The position numbers and the translations under genes are program-made. A model generated the notes under the pieces. It saw only the letters and a program-made list of their open reading frames with translations, was not told the DNA's origin and searched no databases. A stretch of DNA of 64,000 nucleotides from Aplectana chamaeleonis (lineage: Eukaryota; Nematoda; Chromadorea; Rhabditida; Cosmocercidae): assembly GCA_029168955.1 (NCBI GenBank), contig JAPDOI010000288.1:864192-928191 (forward strand), in the 5' to 3' direction. Below are positions 23,226-32,800 of the stretch, piece by piece; position 1 is the first letter of the stretch, and every line of letters starts with the position of its first letter.

Positions 23226-23249
23226 CTTTGAATTAACACCACCAGGCAT

Positions 23250-23571
23250 AAATCATGTTACAAAGGGAACCTTTAGAAAAAATAAATGACACTCCTGAAA
23301 GTTTTGGTTCCTGGCAAAAGTGATGATTTAGCATTGTCATACTTTTGCCTAGCTAAAAATATACTTAGTGAAAAAAGGGGAAAATATTCCCTACCAAGAT
23401 TTCAAAGAGTAAAAAAGTATTGAAATATTTCAGAGTACTATTTGGCGTAGCTTAATTCGATTTTTGGCAAATGTAGTAAAATAGCTGAAAGTATAATTGA
23501 TTCGATTTTTGGCAAATGTAGTGAAATAGCTGAAAGTATAATTCGGCGATCGAACTCGAACCAGCTATTGA
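23250..23571. repeat. Foldback-family repeat with internal duplication
   Basis: GAACCTTTAGAAAAAATAAA and TGGCAAAAGTGATGATTTAG match 9915-9990. ATTTTTGGCAAATGTAGT and AAATAGCTGAAAGTATAATT are directly duplicated at about 23462 and 23500. Confidence 0.65.
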
Positions 23572-24375
23572 TTTATAACTGTTTTGCTTCGCTACAAAAG
23601 GGTTATGATTTGGCAATGCAGTATTTGTGAGAATCTCTTTAAAAGGAGTGAAATGTTTTATAATATGTAGTATCTGTGAGAATCTCGTTAAAAGAAGTGA
23701 AATGTTTCATGATACTGATTTGGCTTTCGATTAAACTCGGAAGAAGCGCTGAAAATTCAGTGAAATGATTTCTAATTGATTTGGCTGTGAACTTTTTTAC
23801 TAAACAACAAAAATTGAATGTTACATTGAAAAACCAAATCACGCACATCTTTCTGAGCACACATATTTATTCGTGTTACTGTAGTTCTCTTAGTTGACGG
23901 CATTAGCATGAACATACTAGGTGATGTTATTTCCACATTCATTAATTGATAGTCAATCGGAAGCTAACGCGCCAAATAATTTAGTAATGCTTGAAAATCA
24001 ATATTTCTGAATGATTGAGGTGGGAGACCCAACATAATTTTGCAAGGACCTGAGACTTGTTAACCTAAACTGCAAGCGTTAGGTTGATTTTAAAAGAGAT
24101 GTGCGTGATTTGGTTTTTCAATGTAACATTCAATTTTTGTTGTTTAGTGAAAAAGTTCACAGCCAAATCAATTAGAAATCATTTCACTGAATTTTCAGCG
24201 CTTCTTCCGAGTTTAATCGAAAGCCAAATCAGTATCATGAAACATTTCACTTCTTTTAACGAGATTCTCACAGATACTACATATTATAAAACATTTCACT
24301 CCTTTTAAAGAGATTCTCACAAATACTACATTGCCAAATCATAACCCTTTTGTAGCGAAGCAAAACAGTTATAAA
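23572..24375. repeat. Large near-perfect inverted repeat, 285-bp arms
   Basis: Arms 23572-23856 and 24092-24375 are nearly identical reverse complements around a loop of about 235 bp. The identity is high enough that translation of the two arms in opposite directions gives the same 73-residue peptide. That peptide has no recognised domain and is the by-product of the symmetry. The outer boundary contains TTATAACTGTTTTGC on both sides. Near-identity implies recent formation or gene conversion between arms. Confidence 0.9.
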
Positions 24376-24844
24376 TTTCATTATATTTTAACGAAGGCTC
24401 CCTTTGGAAAACGGTAAACAAAAAGGTCGTTCATAGCCTTTCATCAATGCTCATTCCCCTCTTCAAAACTATAAGCCACCCGTCATAGCTTGTTAGGTGG
24501 ATATGAAGGGAGCTCAAACATTCAGGGAGGAGTTGATGGTGGATTGTCGCGCGACTAAATTGATCTTCCTTATGTGCTTTGAATTGTCTTTCCCTAAAAA
24601 TACTACATACCTTTCTCAATTTCCAAATGTTAGCAATCTGTTTTATCTGTGCTGCTCAAACTGAGCAGATATGCTGTTCAGTTCAAGCAGTGCAAAGTAA
24701 AGATAGTGGGAATACGGTGTCTGAAACTGCAACGATCCCACAATCTCAAAAACCGTTTTATATAAGGCAGAACAGTCAGCTCCTGCTCAAGTAGAATCTA
24801 TTCTTCTATTGAAGAGGAGAAGCAAATTATTCCGTTTTTCTTTC
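24376..24844. other. No gene seen
   Basis: No exon or repeat is supported. A 71-codon plus-strand frame at 24579-24794 begins beside CTTTCTCAATTTCC but shows no known motif. Confidence 0.35.
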
Positions 24845-25048
24845 CATTATAAGATCTTCATGTCATAAGTATACACTAAATATGTAGTAAGATGGCCTGC
24901 GAAAACCGTGGAAACACAGAGCCTGACACACACCGACGTTGAAAAACAAAGAAACTGCGACCATCTCGCTGTGTAAATGATGCAGCATTGACCTAGCAGG
25001 GGTACGATTAGGATTGGCCTCAAGAGCATCATTATCAAGGGCGTTTCA
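24845..25048 (-). pseudogene. Degenerate tandem copy of the USP last exon
   Basis: The minus strand of 24845-25048 aligns with 25049-25260: both carry AATGATGCTC, a CCCCTGCTAGGTCAATG/CCCTTCTTGTCAATGG block, and a distal TAAGATCTTCATG/TAAGATCTCCATC block. It is a roughly 203-bp tandem duplication of the end of the ubiquitin-protease exon and its 3' flank. It lacks the His-box GHY and cannot contribute a catalytic domain. Confidence 0.55.
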
Positions 25049-25155
25049 TTCTATTGTAAGATCTCCATCGGTTATGATAGTGTCCTGAATATGTAATAAT
25101 AAGAAGATCTGCAAAAACAGTCAGAGACGAACCACCGACCTCACAAACGATTGGC

Positions 25156-26579
25156 CTACAATAATCTTTCTAGGAAAATTATACGCCATTGACAAGAAGG
25201 GATACCAATGCAGTCAGTAGCCTGAGCATCATTGATCGTTTTCCATCCACCGTGATATTTTATATGCGCAACGTAGTGGCCTGACGTAACACCTTCAGCG
25301 GACACCGAAGCGGGGAAATATTGGATCCCGCAAGAGACCCTCCAGACATCTGAAAGGATATCACGTGCTCACTGAACGCGGCAGACAGGCTAAAATTACT
25401 TTGTATTTTTTTATGGTTTCTTTCGTAACTTAACTAAACCTAGTTTACGGAGAGTTTAAATGGAGTTCGCGTGGCCCTGAAGCCACTGATTTCCATCCTG
25501 AATATTTGTTCACTGCTTCTGATGTTTTGTTGAAATCTACTGCGCATAATAATATACATAAATCCGCGCGAATGATTATCAAATAATAAATACTATCCAG
25601 TGCGAAGAGTCGAAATTGATTTCCGTCTAGCCTATAGCGCCTAGTCCGACGACGCCTATATCACCTGATGGTAATGTCAGGTGATGGTATTAGCATAGTT
25701 AGCGAATTTGTATTTTAACTCAAGTATAGAGCAATAGTGGAAAATAAAGAAGGAGGGGATTGAAACTACCACTCACTGTCTTCATCATTCACTGCCAAAG
25801 AGAAGTTGTCGGGAGCTTGTTCGTAGCCTTGGGCTTCTGGTCCAACGGGAACGTGGAGGCTTAATAGCATGTAACGTTGGACAGCAGAGGACACAAGCGT
25901 GGGTTCCTCCACGTGAGAAGTGTACTGCTGACATCTTTCACAGAAGCGCATCCATCGGAATGGCTCGAACAGGGTCGATACCCTGAAGACGTTCTCTTGA
26001 GGCGGCAGTTCGACTAGAACGTGCTCTTCTGGGGCGGTGACCTCTACGTTGCTGCAAGACTGGCATTTGCTCTTGAAGGAGTAGACGGTGGCAAACTGCT
26101 TTCTGATATTTGCAGGGAAGAGCTGGCCGACTAGGAAGTGCAGGAGTTCGGCAGCGCAGTTTTGCTGATGCAGATCGAAGAGCCCGTGCGCAACTTCATT
26201 CAATCTAACCTGCAATGCCAATGTGCTACCCTTTCCTCTCCATCTCCTTAAAACATTGCTGAGCTCTAACAGGGCGGCCCTCTCTTCTTCAGACTGCTGA
26301 GCGTCCGGATGAATTGTGCTAGGAAGGTCCTTCAGGTTTCTCAGACACTGGACTGCAGAGTTGATGAAGCAGCTGGTACCTCCAGGATTGTCTAGCAAGA
26401 GAATTCCGCGACCTCTGCTGACAGGTCGCACTGTCTCATGAGCAATCTCCATCGCATCTGTTCGATATCTCTTGTTCGCAGTGGTACTCTCGTTGGTATT
26501 GGAGAAGAGAGAGGTCTCTTAACGGCTGCGACGATGAGAAGTGCCGAGCTCATTCAGAGACGTGCTGGCTGTTCTCTTT
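25156..26579 (-). pseudogene. Ubiquitin-specific protease (C19) domain, two exons
   Basis: Exons 26579-25777 and 25349-25156 join in phase (donor GTGAGT, acceptor TTTCAG). The Cys box GGTSCFINSAVQCL holds the nucleophile with its upstream Asn. A CxxC pair (KCQSC, FCERC) resembles the USP zinc ribbon. The second exon gives the His box SGHYVAH and WKTINDA, then IIFLERLL before TAG at 25156-25158, matching the usual USP end. The catalytic triad is therefore retained. The first exon joins in phase to the helicase exon upstream (26668 donor, 26579 acceptor), so the two domains were one polypeptide. A TAA at 26519-26521 now separates them; Met at 26452 could restart after it. Family role: removal of ubiquitin from proteins. 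A USP-fused helicase suggests a rolling-circle transposon or a host fusion; I cannot tell which. Confidence 0.72.
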
Positions 26580-26667
26580 CTGGAATATTCGTCTATTGCT
26601 CAAAACAGTATAACGAATTATAGAAAATTAAACTTGAAGCAGCAGTGAATGAAAAACTGATGCTGAC

Positions 26668-27533
26668 CTCTGTTGGGCCTTCCTCAGCTGAACAGGCAAG
26701 GCATTGAGAGGGAGGCGTTCTGTATCTGAGTTCAGTGCCCGAAGCCGCACGTACTCCAACTCAGACGTTTCGCTTGCAACAAACGCCTTAAGGTGCAGGC
26801 CGATTATGTGAAGACCTTCAAGTTTCCGAACGCGGGAGAGAGCCACGTAGCTGATTTATCAAACACACATGTTTAGAAGGCCGAGTTCGTGAAGAGCGGT
26901 GATTTCAAAAAACGCAAAAGCATAACCACAACCGCTGCACCGACCCCATTCCTGGAGAGAACGTGTCTTGGAGGTCCACCATGATCGTGTCTAGTGAGAG
27001 CCCTTGGCTCTTATGGACCGTGATCCCGTATGCAGCGACGAGAGGAAACTGGGTACGGGTTATGATGTTGTTCCCGTACTTGTCGTCGAAGTCAACAGAG
27101 ACTTTGACGACAGCCTCCTCTCTCTCGCCAAACAGAACCTGCAATAAAAGAATCACAACCATGAAAGAAGGTGGAGGACTCCCATGCTCTGATGACAAAA
27201 CACTAGCTAACCCGAATCTCTTCGACTTCTCCTGCCTCATCGAATCCAACGCTCTTCACGACTCGCTCTTCACGACTCTTCACGACCGCTGATTCAGGCA
27301 GGAGGCTTCGAAGGGTGGGACGGTGGGAAAAACTATAATGGTCATCTTTGTGCCAGAGTGGCCCGCTCTGGCGGTCAGGACAGCTTATAACAAAAAGAAA
27401 AAGGAAACAGAACTCAAATATTGAACATACCTTGAAATCCTCCTGGAGAAAGCCATTCTAGTTCTGCTTCAGGATCATATATTGTTTCAAATGATTGGGC
27501 AATAGCCCTCCGTGGCAAATCATCAGAAGAAAC
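26668..27533 (-). pseudogene. Pif1-like helicase C-terminal exons
   Basis: Four exons are inferred: 27533-27431, 27383-27212, 27138-26945 and 26850-26668. Introns of 47, 73 and 94 bp have GT-AG ends. The first gives LPRRAIAQSFETIYDP and runs into AVLTAR, a segment typical of the Pif1/Helitron helicase C-terminal half. The third gives AAYGITVHKSQGLSLD (motif V) and the fourth GYVALSRVRKLEGL (motif VI). The frame from AVLTAR does not reach VEEIR at the end of the second exon: a frame change is needed near a triplicated GTCGTGAAGAG at 27249-27290. Walker A and B motifs and any Rep nuclease are absent; upstream DNA is filled with other repeats (27655-28810). The helicase is therefore a 5'-truncated, frameshifted remnant. 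Confidence 0.72.
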
Positions 27534-27654
27534 CTCTGAAAAAAACTAAATTATGAGCGATTATGCTGAGAAGGATGGAGCACGCATGGTCTTCTGCGGG
27601 AACCACGGGCTATGCATTTCACACTAATAATGCTGGGCGGGTGCTAACCTAGTC

Positions 27655-27989
27655 CAAGGGGGGAGTCACTCGTAATTCAAAGAAAAAATGAATGATATTG
27701 CTTTGAGAAATTTGAGAGCTTGCATGGAGTCTCTAGGGCAACAATGACTTGAAACGCTATCAGGCATCTCTTATCGGCAGAAATTTCCATTTAATGGCAG
27801 AGTGCTTCAGTGCTTACCCCCCCAACTAAGTTTGCACCTAATCCCGTGTGCGCCTGTTCGTGCAGATTAGTTGGCGAGGGGATACTAAAGAGTATTGTTG
27901 CATGGAAACGAAAAGATTCATCTATGAAACGTAAATTTCTTCCGTTATCAGATAAGTGATAACGTTATCACTTATACTTTCCCGAAACT
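27655..27989. repeat. Dispersed repeat interrupted by GC-rich element
   Basis: GGGGGAGTCACTCGTAATTC, AATGAATGATATTGCTTTGA and TTATCGGCAGAAATTTCCAT resemble 42893-43050 and 28690-28812. The palindrome GTGATAACGTTATCAC lies at 27956-27971; the core GATAACGTTATC recurs at 42989-43000. The 28-kb hAT-like element follows directly. Confidence 0.5.
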
Positions 27990-28613
27990 CAGGTGCACAG
28001 GATGACGGCCGGCGAACAGTTCCCAGCTGGCCCGCGGTCTCCTATTTTGGTTCGCCGGCCAGCCGTATTTCGACGGCCCGCCGACCTTTACCAGATGGCG
28101 CGCGATCACTATGTGTATTATTGCTTACCTCAAGCATGTCACCCCGGCCCCACGGCGAAGAAACGCCCCGCCTGGGTCCGCCGCAGTCTGCGGTGAGGAA
28201 CCACCCTCCCCGCGGATCGCGGCGAAAACCGCCGCCCCCCCAGCCGTGGGGATGCCCCTATCCCCTCAGCAGTCAAAAATATGCTGGCCTCCGGAGAGTG
28301 ACTCGAAGTCACCTTCCAGGGCCGGCAGTTGAATGCCGATTGAGGACTCTAGTGAAAAGAGGCGCCTTTTATACCGGCTGTGCACGTGATAAGCACGTTA
28401 CGACGAGATCAGTCGTGATCATTATCAATTGTCTTTCCAACCGGCCGAATTGAAGATGGCGTGGCGTATTTTGTGGTTCGCGGGCGAGCCAGCACCCGCG
28501 CTGCGTGTGCGTCGCATGCAGCATGTTTCGCCGCTGGCCGGCACTCTCGAAATGTGGGGCGCCGGCCGTCGTTTTCGGCATAGAGGTTCGCCGGCCGTCG
28601 CCCTGAGTACCTG
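27990..28613. mobile_element. 624-bp hAT-like TIR element, GC-rich, TATA-bearing
   Basis: The ends are CAGGTGCACAGGATGACGGC and, inverted, CAGGTACTCAGGGCGACGGC; both continue CGGCGAAC. The flanks (CGAAACT and AGAAATT) could be a decayed target duplication. On the minus strand, CGGTATAAAAGGCGCC at about 28367 is followed 230-250 bp on by CTTGAGGTAAGC at about 28130, a good splice donor. A related arrangement occurs at 52560-52860 and a partial one at 13138-13513. This may be the promoter-first-exon end of a larger element. There is no transposase. Confidence 0.6.
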
Positions 28614-28689
28614 AGAAATTCCATGGTCATACGATAAAAAACGGGTACGAACCTTGTTCAGGAGAGGAGTGCTCACGCATAAGCCAAGT

Positions 28690-28816
28690 GAAGAATGAAT
28701 CATACTCCTTTCATAAATCTGAGTATTTCCATGGAATCTTCGGGTTAATAAAGACTGATAATGTCATCAGGCAATCTTATAACAGCAGAAATGCTTATTT
28801 AATGAATGAACCTTTA
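28690..28816. repeat. Dispersed repeat fragment (MITE target)
   Basis: TAACAGCAGAAATGCTTATTT and AATGAATGAACC match 27800-27830 and 43015-43045. The MITE 28817-29449 interrupted it at TTA (28814-28816). Confidence 0.5.
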
Positions 28817-29449
28817 GGCCCCGGTCAGAGTTGGTGCTATTTGCATATGCAACCCACCGACTCCCCCCAACACCCCCCCCCCCGCACCCCCCCCCCCCCG
28901 CACCCCACAACACCCACCCGGTCGATACGTATGTTTAAAATGATGGAGTGAGGTTGAGAAAATCACTCGGTGCATCCAACTAGATATGACGATGATTACG
29001 TGGCGAACAGGATTGCACCTGTTCAGAGAAATAGTTAAGGAGAGCATAGTGAAGGAACGGAGGTAGCAGTAGGGTTAGCTTTCTAGTGATACGCAATGTT
29101 TTATCACAGGCCCGCCCACCCGGTGATTTCCTCATCCGCCGTCATCCACGTATTGCATGGATATCGACCGCGTCGGATACAGCGAGTGATTTTCTCAACC
29201 TCACTCCATCATTTTAAACATACGTATCGACCGGGTGGGTGTTGGGGGGTGTTGGGGTGCGGGGACACACCGAGTGATTTTCTCAACCTCACTCCATCAT
29301 TTTAAACATACGTATCGACCGGGTGGGTGTTGCGGGTGTTGGGGGGTGCGGGGGGGATACACCAAGTGATTTTTGCATCCCATTTCCAATGCATTCTGTG
29401 CGTATCGACCGGGTTAGAGACGTCGGCTCATCCAACTATGACCGGGGCC
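28817..29449. mobile_element. 633-bp MITE, second copy of the TTA family
   Basis: The TIR GGCCCCGGTCAGAGTTGG is matched inverted by the end (GGCCCCGGTCATAGTTGG). Length and structure match 5851-6482. TTA is present on the left and TGA on the right, consistent with one mutation in the duplication. Inside, an 88-bp unit carrying AGTGATTTTCTCAACCTCAC is tandemly repeated (29185, 29272), and long C-runs at 28865-28920 could form G-quadruplexes on the minus strand. No coding sequence. Confidence 0.85.
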
Positions 29450-29774
29450 TGAGTCTCCACTTGCACGGAATCTTGAGTGTCCCCCCGTCTAGTTTGATAC
29501 CTTTAAATGAGAAGGTTCGAAGCGTAACAGCAGTTCGTAATAAACACCCAACACGACACTTAGAAGGATGTTGGTGGCCAAATCCGCAGCGATTTCATCG
29601 AACAACACGGAAATCGTTTATTGGGTACTCTTTTCTCGTTATGAAGCTATCAAAATGTATTTTTCAATCTACTGAGGCTCTGAGAAGTTTCGAGCTTGGA
29701 TTAATCGTGTCCTACCTCTCGCACCTTTAACTGGTAACACTGACCCGCATACATTTCCCGGCGCTATTATTTAC
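29450..29774. other. No gene seen
   Basis: Continuation of the interrupted dispersed repeat for the first 60-70 bp, then unannotated DNA to the start of the minisatellite element. Confidence 0.4.
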
Positions 29775-29884
29775 AAGGTGCACACCCACGCGGCTTCGCG
29801 GCGTACTTGTAGGCGTGTATTTTGACGCATAAAATGATAGAATCATTGTCAAATAAGCACTTAGTTATAATCGTTCCTCGAAGC
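29774..29884. mobile_element. Conserved terminal module of an array-bearing element
   Basis: CAAGGTGCACACCCACG, an imperfect GCTTCGC stem-loop (29788-29804), GCATAAAATGATAGAATCATT and a TTATAATCGTTCCTCGAA block are shared with 42164-42280 and, inverted, with 58325-58431. In each case the module leads directly into a 42-bp array. It is noncoding and looks like one end of a mobile element. Confidence 0.75.
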
Positions 29885-32800
29885 GCAGTCCGATCCCACA
29901 CACATTCCTCTGCGTTAGCGCACTTACAGTTGGGTCCAACACAAGTTCTGTGGCGCTTGGCACATTTCGGTTCGGGTTCCGCACACGTTCCCCGGCGCTT
30001 GGCGCACTTCTACTTGAGTGATGCACACGTTCCCCGGCGCTTGGCGCACTTCTACTTGGGTCCTGCACACGTTCCCCAGCGCTTGGCGCACTTCTAGATG
30101 TGTCCTGCACGCGTTGTTCGGCGCTTGGCGCACTTCTAGATGTGTCCTGCACGCGTTCTTCGGCGCTTGGCGCACTTCTACTTGGGTCCTGCACACGTTC
30201 CCCGGCGCTTGGCGCACTTCTACTTGGGTCCTGCACACGTTCCCCAGCGCTTGGCGCACTTCTAGATGTGTCCTGCACGCGTTGTTCGGCGCTTGGCGCA
30301 CTTTTAGTTGGGTCTCGCACACGTTGCCCAGCGCTTGGCGCACTTCTACTTGGGTCCTGCACACGTTCCCCGGCGCTTGGCGCACTTCCACTTGGGTCCT
30401 GCACACGTTACCCGGTGCTTGGCGCACATATATTTGGGTCCTGCACACGTTCCCCGGCGCTTGGCGCACATATATTTGGGTCCTGCACACGTTCCCCGGC
30501 ACTTGGCGCACTTCTACTTGGGTTCTGCACACGTTCCCCGGCGCTCGGCGCACTTCTAGTTGGGTCCCGCACACGTTTCCCGGCGCTCAGCACAGTTCTA
30601 GATGGGTCCCGCATACGTTGCCCAGCGCATCGCGCACTTCTACTTGGGTCCTGCACACGTTCCCAGGCGCTTGGCGCACTTATAGCTGGGTTCCGCACAT
30701 GTTCTTGGCGCTCGGCGCACTTCTAGTTGGGTCCCGCACACGTTCCCCGGCGCTTGGCGCACTTCTACTTGGGTTCTGCACACGTTACCAGGCGCTTGGC
30801 GCACTTCTAGATGGGTCCCGCACACGTTCTCCGGCGCTTGGCACACTTCTGTTTGGGTCCCGTGCACGTTTCCCGTCGCTTGGCGCCCATAAATTTGGGT
30901 CCCGCACACGTTCTCTGGCACTTGGCGCACTTCTAGATGCGTCCCGCATACACTCCCCGGCGCTTGGCGCACTTTTAGTTGGGTCCCGCATACCTTGCCC
31001 AGCGCTTGGCGCACTTCTACTTGGGTCCTGCACACGTTCCCCGGCGCTTGGCGCACTTCCACTTGGGTCCTGCACACGTTCCCAGGCGCTTGGCGCACTT
31101 CTAGATGGGTTCTGCACACGTTCCCAGGCGCTTGGCGCACTTCTAGATGAGTCCCGCACACGTTCTCCGGCGCTTGGCGCACTTCTGTTTGGGTCCCGTG
31201 CACGTTTCCCGTCGCTTGGCGCACATAAATTTGGGTCCCGCACACGTTCTCTGGCACTTGGCGCACTTCTAGATGCGTCCCGCATACACTCCCCGGCGCT
31301 CGGCGCACTTCTCGTTGGGTCCCGCACACGTTTCCCGGCGCTCAGCACAGTTCTAGTTGGGTCCCGCATACGTTCCCAGGCGCTTGGCGCACTTTTAGTT
31401 GGGTCTCGCACACGTTCCCCGGCGCTCAGCACAGTTCTAGTTGGGTCCCGCATACCTTGCCCAGCGCTTGGCGCACATAAATTTGGGTCCCGCACACCTT
31501 CCCGGCGCTTGGCGCACTTCTAGATGGGTCCTGCACACGTTTTCTGGCACTTGGCGCACTTCTAGATGCGTCCCGCATACACTCCCCGGCGCTCGGCGCA
31601 CTTCTAGTTGGGTCCCGCACACGTTTCCAGGCGCTCAGCACAGTTCTAGTTGGGTCCCGTATACGTTGCCCAGCGCTTGGTGCACTTCTACTTGGGTCCT
31701 GCACACGTTCCCCGGCGCTTGGCGCACTTCTACTTGGGTCCTGCACACGTTCCCCGGCGTTTGGCGCACTTCTACTTGGGTCCTGCACACGTTCCCAGGC
31801 GCTTGGCGCACTTATAGATGTGCCCTACACGCGTTCTTCGGCGCTTGGCGCCCTTCTAGATGTGTCCTGCACGCGTTCTTCGGCGCTTGGCGCACTTCTA
31901 CTTGGCTCCTGCACACGTTCCCCGGCGCTTGGCGCACCTCTACTTGGGTTCTGCACACGTTCCCCGGCGCTTGGCGCACTTCTAGATGTGTCCTGCACGC
32001 GTTGTTCGGCGCTTGGCGCACTTTTAGTTGGGTCTCGCACACGTTGCCCAGCGCTTGGCGCACTTCTACTTGGGTCCTGCACACGTTCCCCGGCGCTTGG
32101 CGCACTTCCACTTGGGTCCTGCACACGTTACCCGGCGCTTGGCGCACATATATTTGGGTCCTGCACACGTTCCCCGGCACTTGGCGCACTTCTACTTGGG
32201 TTCTGCACACGTTTTCCCGGCGCTCGGCGCACTTCTACTTGGGTCCTGCACACGTTCCCCGGCGCTTGGCGCACTTCCACTTGGGTCCTGCACACGTTCC
32301 CCGGCGCTTGGCGCACTTCTACTTGGGTCCTGCACACGTTCCCCGGCGCTTGGCGCACATATATTTGGGTCCTGCACACGTTCCCCGGCACTTGGCGCAC
32401 TTCTACTTGGGTTCTGCACACGTTCCCCGGCGCTCGGCGCACTTCTAGTTGGGTCCCGCACACGTTTCCCGGCGCTCAGCACAGTTCTAGATGGGTCCCG
32501 CATACGTTGCCCAGCGCATCGCGCACTTCTACTTGGGTCCTGCACACGTTCCCAGGCGCTTGGCGCACTTATAGCTGGGTTCCGCACATGTTCTTGGCGC
32601 TCGGCGCACTTCTAGTTGGGTCCCGCACACGTTCCCCGGCGCTTGGCGCACTTCTACTTGGGTTCTGCACACGTTACCAGGCGCTTGGCGCACTTCTAGA
32701 TGGGTCCCGCACACGTTCTCCGGCGCTTGGCACACTTCTGTTTGGGTCCCGTGCACGTTTCCCGTCGCTTGGCGCCCATAAATTTGGGTCCCGCACACGT

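Noticed and set aside
22457..23236. 259-codon heptad-like coiled-coil protein
   Set aside because: The heptad pattern follows from the 21-bp unit (seven codons), the opposite strand is open for 185 codons, and the frame begins in a dispersed repeat.
23639..24308. Duplicated 73-residue protein in opposite orientations
   Set aside because: Identity results from the DNA inverted repeat; no domain, splice context or start context supports a gene.
28090..28140. Spliced-leader RNA gene (CTTGAGGTAAGC resembles an SL donor)
   Set aside because: No Sm-site and no leader-like 22-nt exon at a defined start; the donor lies 230-250 bp from the TATA motif, far from SL RNA layout.
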